Shown here: piece by piece, positions 44,801-55,777 of the stretch
Layout: the number at the start of each line of letters is the position of its first letter
Position numbering within the stretch: position 1 is the first letter of the stretch
Source of the DNA: Magnolia sinica
Taxonomy: Eukaryota; Streptophyta; Magnoliopsida; Magnoliales; Magnoliaceae
Length of the DNA stretch: 64,000 bases
Direction: 5' to 3'
NCBI RefSeq assembly: GCF_029962835.1
Contig: NC_080578.1
Location: 101,597,759-101,661,758, forward strand
Notes under the pieces: model-generated
What the model was told of the DNA's origin: nothing
Database searches by the model: none
What the model saw: only the letters and a program-made list of their open reading frames with translations
Translations under genes and position numbers: made by a program

Positions 44801-46900
44801 CGATTTTATGGTTTATAGCCGGCCGTAGATTTTAAGCTTCATTTGGCTAGTAATGACTCCGAATCAAATGCATTTTTACATCTGAGTTAATAACATACTC
44901 TGGCTATACCGATAAATCAATACCAAAGCCAAAGAAGTGAGAGCACCACTGCGCTCGCACGCGGGTGGGGGGAGGCATTCACAGTTAGGTAGTCCTAACC
45001 ATTGGAAAAGTGATGGTTATAGAAAAAATGCCAAATCAAGGATAGATTGGATCAATCGGTCGGTGTGATTTCTGCATGCTTACCCATGAAATGTGTCATG
45101 GACTTAACGGACAGTTCAGATTGATTGACTAGACTATCCAAGTAAACAGATGCACCCAAGAATACTATAATAACTTATAGTGCTCTGAGAGCACTGGAGC
45201 ATCTCTCATGTCTATTAGGGTTGTGAATGGGCCTAGGATAGGTCTCAAACCGGATTTTGAACTGTTTCGGGCCGGGGCCGGGCCTATTCAAAATTCTATT
45301 TTTTTGGGCCCGAGCCCGGCCCATTGACACCCCTAGTGTCCATATGTATATGATTTTGCACTTTCGCTAATGGCTCAGCCTTCATGAGGATGTGAGCAAC
45401 ATCTCCAGTTCTTTTGAATAACACATAAGGATGCCCGATCATCAATCGGGATGGTTCATTCAATAGTACCATTGGGAGCAAGCCATGGTCGAGAATCATG
45501 ACAATCAGATGATCCTAACCTTTTGTATAGGGCCAATTTGTTATAACCGTCAATTGTTTATGAGTCATAGAACACATGGTGAGAATCATCAAACCAAACC
45601 GCTACTTTGGAATCATAAGCAATAGAAAGTGGGATCCTACTGAATAGATGTTTCAAGATGATGATTGGACCTATTTTGCTTCTTAGCTCAATCTTGACTA
45701 TCCATTTTCCATGCTATTGATCAGATGTTCAGGATCAACCATGAAATATCACAATATCATAATATTTGGTGCAACCAAACACAACCTAAGCCAAGAATAT
45801 CTACTACATGTGGGTGTGTGTGGGCATGCTATGTGCATGTGGACGTGGGTGTTGTGTGGGTGTGTGAGTGCATGCATGCACACACATGGGTGTTGTGTGG
45901 GTGTGTGAGTACATGTGCGCACATGGGTGTTGTGTGGGTGTGGGTGTGTTTGGGTGCATGATCGGGTGTGTGTTTGTATGTGTCTATGCATGAGTGTGGG
46001 TGGGTGTGTAGGTTTTGCTCATGTCCCTATCTCGCAACGTTCACAAACCTTTTAAACACATGAGATGCCCAATCATCAATCGGGACAGTTCATTCAATAG
46101 TACCATAGTGCACAAATCACAGTACAAGAAGCAATTCAATTAGATGATCCTAACCCTTTGAACAAGGCCAATTTGTCACAACCACCCAATGTTTACAAGC
46201 CATAGATCGCATGTTTAGAATCATCAAACCAAACCAATACTTTGGAAGTGGGATCTATCAAATAGATGTTTCAAGATGACGATTGGACCTATTTTGCTTC
46301 TCCGCTCAATCTCAACCGTCCATTTTCCATGTTATTGATCGGATGTTTAGGATCATCCAATTGACATGATTTTGTCCATTATGGCTTTCCCTTAGTCCTA
46401 TGAATGAATGGACGGTTCAAATGGATGATAGGCATCCCATGTGTCATTTAGAAAGGGAGATGAGAGTTTCTTGCCTTTAGAGTCTGAACTAAGGAATCAT
46501 AGTTAGAGACAGCAAAGCAAAGATGATGGCCCCTAGGGAGATGCTTGGGATCGGCCGCATCGATCTCAGCAGTCAAATCCGACGGGCCTTCGAGAGTCGT
46601 CGACTGGGGATCTCTCTCGATGAAATGGATGGAGAAGGATGCAGAGGGTAGCTTCATCCATATCACTTCTAAGTTGCCGAATTTGGGGGTTTCAATCCTC
46701 TCAAACCCTAAAACCTGAAAATTTCATCAATCAAAGAAGAAGAAGGTGAGTTGTTGAGATGAGCAACCTGACATTGGGGGATTGGGAATGGCAAAAGCGT
46801 AAATAAGAAGAACCTCGTGGTAGAATTTAGCAAGGCGTTTAACGTTGCGCGTTTCTCTGGCAATATGGTGAAGAAACGCTCCTTCGGCTGTTGCACCCAT
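41803..46900 (-). CDS. Glyoxalase I-like (VOC superfamily) protein, copy A
   Basis: Four exons: 46814-46900, 46475-46714, 44503-44578 and 41803-41840; 441 bp, 146 residues. The reading is MGATAEGAFLHHIAR...[19 protein letters not shown]...WMKLP, GHHLCFAVSNYD, then exon 3 [12 protein letters not shown] with FFFDPDG and exon 4 [11 protein letters not shown]. This is the small single-domain VOC fold (beta-alpha-beta-beta-beta repeats) of plant GLYI-like proteins similar to At2g32090 (from memory). Metal-site-type residues are visible (H12, H in GHH, E in GLE), but canonical glyoxalase activity is not proven for this subgroup. Intron 2 begins GC (46473-46474), not GT. Intron 1 has a weak donor GTTCTT. 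Differences from copy B in exon 1 (FLHHIARETRN against [11 protein letters not shown]) suggest relaxed or divergent selection. Intron 3 holds LINE and MITE remnants. Confidence 0.85.
41905..42140. mobile_element. PIF/Harbinger-like MITE in intron 3 of copy A
   Basis: The left end GGGCCTGTTTGGACACACCC pairs imperfectly with the inverse of the right end TGCATCCAAATGAGCCTC. The counterpart at 49304-49520 (GGGCCTGTTTGGCTGCACCC) sits at the same place in copy B, so insertion preceded the duplication. Confidence 0.6.
42737..43110 (-). mobile_element. L1-type LINE remnant, RNase H region
   Basis: On the minus strand, phrases NGALRVNLGIMGGGGAF...SNGD and EVSHASLEIDLETTIDLLS resemble the RNase H-like tail of plant L1 elements (G..GGGG..RDSNGD; ...ASLEIDSK...DLL). 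It is frameshifted and not coding. The counterpart in copy B is at 49890-50130. Confidence 0.6.
43125..43700 (-). mobile_element. RTE-type LINE 3' remnant in intron 3 of copy A
   Basis: The minus strand gives KFYKTAIGLAMLYGAECWIL then KRQHE, followed by degenerate ILRWF.QVQ and TVVRRGEH, the C-terminal RTE reverse transcriptase motif (FY.T.IRPAMLYG.ECW). It contains stops and shifts. A tail-side CATCTTCATGGCCTCGGCCC at 43133 matches the 50.2 kb copy. Confidence 0.75.
45216..45335. mobile_element. Small hAT-like MITE in intron 2 of copy A
   Basis: Ends TAGGGTTGTGAATGGGCC and GGCCCATTGACACCCCTA. The 8-bp flanks ATGTCTAT and GTGTCCAT agree at 6 of 8 positions. 120 bp with a GGGCCGGGGC centre. 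Confidence 0.65.
45415..46350. repeat. ~630-bp spaced tandem duplication in intron 2
   Basis: 45425-45735 and 46060-46345 are alike: GCCCGATCATCAATCGGGAT / GCCCAATCATCAATCGGGAC, TTCATTCAATAGTACCAT in both, AGATGTTTCAAGATGATGAT / ...GACGAT, CTATTTTGCTTCT in both. The spacer is the GT-rich tract. Confidence 0.78.
45808..46015. repeat. GT-rich cryptic microsatellite
   Basis: Irregular GTGTGGGTGTGTG and GCATGTGGACGTGG runs, with the phrase GGGTGTTGTGTGGGTGTG three times. Long frames on both strands here come from composition only. Confidence 0.75.
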
Positions 46901-46977
46901 TCCTTGCTGATTTCAGCCTACCTTCCTTCCTTCCAGATGTAGAGGAACTTCTTGAAAATCCTAAGACAACCTGATTG

Positions 46978-47012
<35 letters not shown>

Positions 47013-47044
47013 TTAATGGAAGAAACGAAGGGAAGCGGATTGAC

Positions 47045-47460
47045 TGCTGTTTGGATCCCAGAGAGATGTCCGTGACAAATCCATTCCGTTCATTTGTTTT
47101 TAAAGGCGACAGCATGATATGAATCTAAAAATCAAGAACATACAAAACTCATTTGGGTCATACCGCATGAAACAGTGAGGATTAAATGTCCGCCGTTGAA
47201 ACCTTCCCGGAGCTGACCATTATTTTTAAATCCCATCTAAACCGTTCAAATGGTTCAGATATACTGTAGGCAAAAATATCAACCTGATACAAAACTTCTA
47301 CCACCCCAGCCATTTAATCCCCACTGTTTCATGTTGTATGGCCCACATGAGTTTTAGATATGCCTGATTTTTAGATTCTTATCCCATTGTAGTTTTTAAA
47401 AATAGATGGACGGAGTGTATTTATCACGGACATCTCTGTGGGCCCCACACAGCCCCGGGC
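47045..47460. mobile_element. Foldback (MULE-like) element between the glyoxalase copies
   Basis: The left arm is AGAGATGTCCGTGACAAATC then ATTCCGTTCATTTG. The right arm is AGATGGACGGAGTGTATTTA, then CACGGACATCTCTGTGGGCC. About 400 bp, about 150 bp upstream of the copy A start codon, so it may touch that promoter. Confidence 0.65.
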
Positions 47461-48095
47461 ACAGGTACGTATATCTCTTGTGACTGGGGCACATGCAATC
47501 CTCTCACATAAAATCAGAGGGTTATAACGTGCTGCCATTTTTTTTACTTCGTTGTTAAGTCCACGTGCTTTACAGAGCCTTGCCCACGTGAAAGCACCCA
47601 CGCCCAGCATTATGGCACACGTGCGAGATTCCAGCTTTCCATCAGATCAGCCACACTGTTTTGATCAGCTGGCCTATGGTTTAGATATCCTTATTCTTCT
47701 GAGCCAATCCCAGATGTGCCCTCATCAACTCGCTGCCACACGTGACACTGTTACATACATGTACGATCCCGTGGATGGAAAGCCTCAACATAGTTGCACT
47801 AGTCGCCTCGGCCGTACCATCCAAAACAGACAGACGGATTGGATTAGCCGTCCATCTATTTCACAACAGCGTGACCCATCAGAGTCCTTCTGATAGAAGA
47901 TCAAGGGAGTGTGGCCCACTTGATAAAAAGATCTCATCCGGCCGGTAACTCCTCGAGTTGGCCAAGACGCATATTCCTCCTTTGCAATGTATACATCTAC
48001 ACCCAGCTACACATGCCACTATCGTATGCTTGTGGAGATCTGACCCGTCCATCATGTTGGCTACATCAATGATTTCATTCAGGGGACAGGATTGC
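47461..48095. other. Intergenic between the glyoxalase copies, nothing recognised
   Basis: Short frames at 47552-47893 and 47742-48133 have no domain or paralogue support. Confidence 0.4.
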
Positions 48096-48097
48096 AT

Positions 48098-48465
48098 ACG
48101 GACGCGGATTTCCTGCAAAAGCCGTTCGCACAAAGTTCATGCGATGGGATGGTAAGTGGGGCCCACCGTGATGTTTTTGAGAAATCCACTCCGTCCTTCC
48201 GTTTTTAGCTCAGTTTAGGACATACAACCAAAAAATAAAAATAAAAAGGATCCATATCTAAAGTGGGACACACGAAAGGAAAACAGTGAGGATTCAGTGA
48301 CCATTGAAACATTCGTATGGTCAGCTTAAGTTTTTTTTTTGCGTTTTCGCTTCATTCTAGTGGGAATGACCTCAGTGACCTTATAACGGTTTAGATGGCA
48401 TGTAAACGCCCCAGGAAGGTTTCAACGGTAGAAATTTCTTTCCCCAATTTTCTAGTGTGGATGCA
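48098..48465. mobile_element. Foldback element, GGACGCGGATTTCCTGC subfamily, right-truncated
   Basis: The left terminus GGACGCGGATTTCCTGCAAA, then AAAGTTCATGCGATGGG and TGGGGCCCACCGTGATGTTT, matches the 11.8 kb copy. The right end is lost after TTTCTAGTGTGG near 48458. Confidence 0.65.
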
Positions 48466-48609
48466 GCAGATCAATGATCTGTATCACCCAACCGCAGGCC
48501 ACTTGAACAAACGAAAAGCTCAAGCATACACATCCACACCTGCCCGTCTCAGTTTCTGTTTGTAAATCTACATAGTTGTACCCTTCTAACGGATGGCTTC
48601 GATATTAGA

Positions 48610-48646
48610 TGTGCGTGCGTGCGTGCGCGCGCGCGCGCGTGTGTGT
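48610..48646. repeat. GC/GT alternating microsatellite
   Basis: GTGCGTGCGTGCGTGCGC followed by GCGCGC and GTGTGTGT; an alternating purine-pyrimidine tract. Confidence 0.9.
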
Positions 48647-49206
48647 AACTTGACATGTGGAAAAGATCTTCCCCTTTCTATCAAAAGGTAATGTCATTAA
48701 TAGCAAAAATCAAAGCAATGAGCAGGAAGGTAGGAGGAGGTGTATGATTTCTAAGGAATTTTGGATGTTTCATTTTTGGGGGTGAACCCATGGCTACCTA
48801 ATTCCAGAAAATTGCTCTCTCGTGTCCATGTGGAATGGACCATCCCAAAAATCTACCAGAGCGGAAGCTCTAAGCAAGCAATCATCAACTTTTTTCCAGT
48901 TGAATCAGCTGCATCATTCTTAACCGTCCATCCATTGAACACAATTCCAAAGGTTCAAATTGCCGCATCGAGGAGAATTTTGGAGAATAGTCCATCAAAG
49001 GCAGGATAAATCAGACCAATTGTACCATGATCCTTGTCAAATTCAGAAATCGTATACTGCAAACAGGTCGTGTATTATATAAGAAGAAGACAGGAGCATA
49101 AAGAGCAGTAGATACAACAGGTACTCAAAACCAAAACACACAAGCTGCTGGTTTTAAACAGTAGATATTGTTCTGTTTTACATGTGAGGACTGAAGAGGT
49201 TCCTTC

Positions 49207-52200
49207 TCATGGTTGCACCCAAGTCCCTACTTCCAGGCCATTACCTGCACAACAACAAAATAAAGAATCATCTCTCTGTATATCAATAAGGAAAAATGGC
49301 AAGGGCCTGTTTGGCTGCACCCTCGAAACAGGAATTTGATGCCTAAATCCTGTTTTTTTTTTAGTTGAGCCCCAGTTTGTGTTGTGCGTCTGGATGCAAA
49401 GACTTTCACAAACACCATTTTGATTCCCCACTTGACAAAAAAGGCGCTAGAAATCCCATTCGCTGAAAACCAATCCACTTGGCTTTTAATGAGTTGACCG
49501 ACAAAATAGTGGGGAAACCCCTTTTAAGGACTGTCATGGGCTGCCTATGATTATTCTAAGGAATCACTTTCATTACGCTATTGTAACCATCCCATAAGTC
49601 GCAAGAAAAAAAAAAAAAAGAAAAAGAAAAAGAATGGCTATAGAAAATAATGCCAAATCGGGGATTGATTAGGTCATCATCCAATTAGTGCAATTTTTGC
49701 ATCATTGCCCATGAAATGTGTTATGGGTCTGTGCAAGTGAACTAATGGATTCCTCTCAGCTAAATTAGCTGAAGCATCTGCAATACAATTACTTTCTTTG
49801 AAGGTATAATAAAACAATAAAGAAAAACATCATCATCATCATGGCCTCGTCCTAACTATTTAGAATTAAGAATCCAATTTCTACACAGGGATACCTCCCT
49901 TGCTAAGCAAATCGATAATAAGCTCCAAATCAAGTTCTATGTTGCGGCATGAGAAATCTCTTAATAGAATAGAGCACAACACATCAAGAAGATTTTGAAA
50001 TTCAGCTTCCAAGTTATTGCAAGAACCAAAACCATGAGCAAAAGAAAATTGGAATCACCATTAGAGTTTCTGTAAAAGCTCTGCCACCTACCACAATTCC
50101 AAGATTGCCTCTCGAAGCACCATTGAGGTTTAATAGAACAGATAAGAAAACAATAAAACAATAAAGAAAAACATCATCATCACCACCACCACCATCATCA
50201 TGGCCTTGTCCCAACTATTTGGAATTAAGAATCCAATTTCGCTATTCCTAGGCCCCATCTTGGTCCAATCTCACCACTTCAATCAAGTTTTTTGGGCCAT
50301 CCTATTATCCTCTTTTCAAGCCTTTCCACTGCAATCAATGTGCCCCTCCTTACCACAGTCAGCCCGAATCTTTGCTGCAAATGAATGAACCATCTCAATA
50401 TGCTCTCCATCACCTCCTCCTATTAGACATCCAAAGCTGCTTCAAGTAACTTCGTTCTTCCCACATATAGATTTAAACATCCTCAACTCTTTAACATCAT
50501 TTTCTACACATGTTGCCTCTTCATTCTCCAATACTCTGCTCCATATAATATAGCCAATCTAATAGTCGTCATATAAATTTTCACTTAAGTTTCATTCACA
50601 TCGAAGGAATGCACAGCACTCCAGAGATGCATCTCCACTTCACCCACCAACTCAGATTTTTAAAGGAAACATCCTCAATCTCACCATCATTTTGAATAAT
50701 GGAGCCTAAGTAGAAGACATGCCACTTTGAGGGATCTCAACCATCAATTCTACCTAACATTAATGACTGTTCCAGATAAGAGTTATATTCCATACGCTCG
50801 TCTTGGTTCTAATCTTTACAGAATTATCACCTATAATCAGCCATATAATATGACCCTTTTTATATGGTTTCATTTTTTCTCTCCTTCCACTTTTGTCCCG
50901 AAAATATTGGATATCTTCAAGTGCAACATGCTTCTGAAAATTTCCACTCCTAATAATCCAAAGAGAGTTCTTGCTCCCTAAGAATTCTGTTCTACGCAGG
51001 AAAGATGAGGCCACGATAGCTCATTAGCTTTTACATAGCGACATGGTGAGATCCATCTACTTTCACTTTTTGGCTCAATAAGGAATAAGTTGGACACCTA
51101 ACAAGTGTCTCGGGGAGGTGATTGAAGGATGGATGATCAGCGGAACATCCCATGGAGGTTGTTGCCCTTTGCCATCATGTGGGGCTCTAGAGGGGGGAAA
51201 AAAAGAGGATATTTTATAACAGAAGATCCCATGTTAGTGATCTTAACTAGAATCACATCCATGATCTTTGCTAAATCTTTTCTGCGATATTGAGAGCAAG
51301 AGCGATCATTGACATACTAGAGGGAAAGGAAATCTAGTCAAGTAACAAACGTAACAAAGTTAAAATGTAGCCGAGAAGCGTCAAAAATGAAAAAGTTTCG
51401 TGCCTTGCACATCTAAGGATGCAAGTGCTCCACTCAGCAGATTAATGCATGTAAATACCACACAGTTTTACAAAAAGTCAAAGTGAACATTCTAGAATGT
51501 TTCTACTTTTTCATGCTTTGATGAGATCTTCTAAAAACTTATCATTAAATCATTTTTCTTTGAAAATTAGAAAAAATATGACTGTCCAACCAACCATCAA
51601 GCAACCCTTTGAAAAACAAATAGAAATACTTCACAGCTGAGTTGCAAAAGCCTTCTACAGTTCTACCTGAGGTTTAACCCCCACTTAACTTTAGAACCTC
51701 CCTTCTGCTTCTACTTAGAAGCCTCTAACACTCCTACCTCCAATTATCATATCATATGATAATACTAAGACCATCTCTAACTCGATCAATTTTCTATTAG
51801 AAGATCTCTAAGGAGATTTAACCCTGAGGCTTGCCCAAGCTGCTCGCCCTTCTATCCCAAGCACATGATAATCCAGACCATTCATCATGAATGCCCCACT
51901 ATACAAAATCACATAAACTTCATGACCATACAAAACTGAGTAGGAAACAACAACCTACAAAAAATAATAATAAATAAATAAATAAATATAAAAATAAAAT
52001 TAACTCATTTCAGAAGGAAAGGACAAAGCAATAATGGTAGTGGGAGAATCCTTAAAGACCTATAGTCAATAGACTCAATGCTGCAGCCCACATGCATCCC
52101 CCTCTCTTCTTCGAAGGAATAATCACAAAGATTACAAGAAGGCATCACAATACCCCGCATCAAAAAAGAAAAAGAAAAGAAAGAAAAGAAAGAAAAGGAA

Positions 52201-55200
52201 AAACACTTTGTGTAGGGGCTTTAAGAAAAGAGAAAACCCCAATAACTAAAATACCCTTACTCTTGGTTATTCACAATGCCCATAAGAAGGGGCATTTTAG
52301 TCAGTCTAATGCCAAATACTTCAAACAAATGTAAACATTAAAGATATAAAGCATTCATGCATATGAACCTAGGGTCCCATGAGTGCAGTCATGTGGGGCC
52401 CACATGTATCACACGTGTTCGAGTAAGGCCCACTCCAGACCTCTTTCCAATCCTTCTCAAAGAGGACTTGGCTGAATCGAAGGGCAATCTGATATGAACT
52501 CCTCATTAACACAGCCTTGACTCAACTATTTAGGGTCGGCTCAATTCTCATTATCACTTGGCGAAAGTTCAATGACCAACCGCCTGCCTAACATCAAACA
52601 CCTACCTTTAACTGGGCTGGGAAAAGGCCAGCACATCATGTCATGTGGAGTTGTACCCTAATATGCATAAACATTCATAATCATTAGAACTTACCGTCTG
52701 GGTCAAAGAAGAACGCTTGCTTTGTCTTGCCATCTGGTTGGGTCTTCTCAAAAACCTTCACTCCATTTCCCTGCAAAATCGTTTCATCTCAGGTAACCTT
52801 GTAGGGAAGAAAATTGACTTACTAGACTTAGAGGTGAGCATTCCCCATCCAGACCAATTTAGACTGCCTAAATAACAAAAATAAATAAATAAACTAACAA
52901 GGAAAGGATTCCACGTTCTTTTAACAAAGATTCATGGAACCAAAGATGATGAATCAAGGGACCAAAAAAATGAATTCATACTACCAGGGACAATCTCCCT
53001 ACACAATGTTTTTGGTATCGTTATTGTGTTATGTTTCGCACCCTTAGGATATGAATGCATATCAGTTATCACATTGGATATATTGGTTGTATCATGTTAA
53101 TGTATCACTACCGTTAGGGACATTGGGAAAACATTGAGAAATTGGTCAATTTTTAAATAAACGTTAGAAATTATTAAAAAAGGCATCAATAAACACTTAA
53201 AAATCAACACATCACAAAAAACAAGTGCACATAATAAGTTTCCTCTGTATAGGGTTCTAATCTATATGTTGTCTGACCGAACTGATGCAAGTATATTCAA
53301 GGTCGATTCATATAATTTACAAATATAAGAAGACATGAATGGAAACACAAACAATACATTCAAAAGCAAAAGAAGAAGTAGAAAACTAGAAATATGCCTA
53401 TGAATTGTGTATGTGGCAATGGCTTACACCCGTAAGGGATATGAATCCTTTGATGATTTCGAAATAAATTATTTTAATCAAAATTATTTACAAAAGCAAG
53501 TTTTGGCCAGCCATTGATCAATTATTCTGATTCCTGATGTAAGGCTAAACCCGTAAGGGATACAAATCCTTTGATGAGAAAAGTACACCCTGTAGGAAAC
53601 TTGATTGACCACCCAATTTACCATAATCTACCTAAAAGGCTCACATGTTGCTAAATCAAAGTAATTAGTCAAGTCCCCACTAGGACCCTAGGTCCTCTCA
53701 AGCCCAAGGATGAGCATCACAAGCATAGGAAGTATAAGCTAACACCAGACAGTGACATCCAGCTTGACTTGATGCAATCAATGTGTACACATGCACACAC
53801 CTACAAATGTGTGGGACAATGTCTCATGGTAGAGAATCACCATACGCCCAATAGTCACGCCATGCATAGTGGCCCAAAGATTAAGCTATCTTGACTCATT
53901 CATTGGTCATGACAATCTTCTAGGTTTATGAAGAACCGAACAAATTATGCCTCACAATGTATTTCACATCGGAGTTGTCTTGCTTCATTTCCAAAGGATA
54001 CAAAGACCTTAAGAGAAGTCTCAAAACTGAACAAATTGGCCTCACAATGTATTCCATGTCAGGCTCATCCTACTTCGTTCCCTAAGCATACATATACCTC
54101 AGAGATGTCTCAAAACTAAACAAATTAGGCCTCGCAATGTATTTCATGTCAAGCTTGTCTTACTTCATTCCCTGGCAATAAAGCGCATACTCTGATTCTT
54201 TGGTCCTATCACCTATGGCACTCCCTCTAAGGTGGCAGTGTTTACATGGCTAGTAGGGTGGAATAGGGTGTTAACAATTGATCATTTGAGAAAGAGGGAC
54301 CTTTTCATTATCAATGCTTGCCCTTTGTGTTGGCAAGATGAGGAGTCGGTGTGTCACAACTTTATGCATTGCCCTTTTTCTAGGGAGGTGAGGGCTAGTA
54401 TTCTTCGGCTTCTTGGCATCTTATGGGTCTTCCCAAGGTCTATAGAAGATTTATTCAAGCATTAGCATAGAGGTGGCCAAGGAAGCATGGGTAGAAAGGT
54501 GTGGAGATTGTTTCTTCTAACTGGGTTGTCGGCTATTTGGAAGGAAAGAAATTATGGATGCTTTTGGGATATATGCAGCAATCCAAAGGGGGTGTTCTTT
54601 ATGGCAAAATCTTATGTTTTAAAATGGGTGGCGGCTTCTCCCTAAATAGAGGCTTGTAGCTATGGCTTGTAGCTTGGGTGGTGTCCTTTGTGTTCTTTCC
54701 TCTTTTATTATTTATATTCTTTCACCTTATTTGTTTTCAATAATAAATTATCCTTTTTTCAGAGAGATAATAAATTGTCATCCTTCAAGAAAGAAAGGAA
54801 AAAAAAAAAGATATAAAGACCTCAGAGAAGTCTAAGAGCCTAATAAATTAGGCCTCACAATGTATTTCACGCTAGGATTGTTACACGCCACAATTGCCCA
54901 ACTTCATTCCCTAAGGGGCCTATTTGGAACATGGGATTAGGTGGTATGGAATTGCAATTGGTCCAACGTAAATTCCATCCTACGTTTGGAATCCGATGGA
55001 AAGGATTGGATTAATCCGAGTATCATATCATCCAGTCCCACTGGGAGATATGCCGACATTTATGGTGGAATTCAAAATTCACTACATCTATGGGCCCCAT
55101 GTTAATGCATGTATTTTATCCACACCATTCATCCATATGCGTCCTTTACACATGACACTCAACTTGCATATGCATATAGGTGACTGGCATCAATAGTGAA

Positions 55201-55582
55201 ATCTGGTCCATTGATTACAATTTCATGGTCCACACTTAATACAATGTTTTTCCCAAAGGAAGAATTTAATTCCAAACGTGGGATTAGACAGTCAAAATTC
55301 CATGGTATTTACAGTCATATAAATCATTTTGTAAATGGAGTTAATTGCACCAAATGCAATTCAATATCACCTAATCCTGTGTTCCAAACAGGTCCCACTG
55401 ATACAGAGAGCCCAGAGATTCTCATAACCTAACAAATTAGGCCTCATAATGTATTTCACATGAAACTTGTCCTACTTCATTCCCTGAGGATATAGAAACC
55501 TGAGAGAAGCCTCACAACCAAATCCATCCTAATCATATCCACTTCATGTATGCACAATAACAGTTAACAAAGTGTTAGTGAA

Positions 55583-55657
<75 letters not shown>

Positions 55658-55745
55658 CCACTTGAGTAACAAGGGCACACGTCCGAACACCTCATGCAAA
55701 GGGGACAAAAACCCACCAATCGCACTGGATGCGAAGGACCGACAC

Positions 55746-55777
<32 letters not shown>

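Larger units (their letters stand above)
41158..46905. repeat. Tandem segmental duplication, unit A
   Basis: This unit carries one glyoxalase gene and is paralogous to 48650-56240. Collinear marks: AATGTCATTAATAGCAAAGA (41198 / 48692), GGAATGGACCATCCCAAA-type phrases, the exon 4 block, the GGGCCTGTTTGG MITE, LINE remnants, exons 3, 2 and 1. Both units are in the same direction. Similarity stops just upstream of the start codons (right) and near 41150 (left). Confidence 0.85.
53930..55515. repeat. ~90-bp minisatellite interrupted by two transposons
   Basis: Units marked by AATTAGGCCTCACAATGTATTTCA-type phrases (kept to core GCCTCACAATGTAT) start at about 53948, 54038 and 54128 (spacing about 90), again at 54858, and as GCCTCATAATGTAT at 55440. 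Each continues with a CTACTTCATTCCCT phrase and ATANANACCTNAGAGA. The L1 piece (54187-54812) and the Harbinger MITE (54913-55396) split the array. It is only in copy B's intron 2. Confidence 0.8.

Noticed and set aside
45711-45990. CRISPR-like spaced repeats
   Set aside because: The spacing is irregular and the units are GT microsatellite variants in a plant intron.
45725-45991. Cysteine/histidine-rich frames on both strands
   Set aside because: They are translations of the GT-rich repeat tract; no domain and no splice context.
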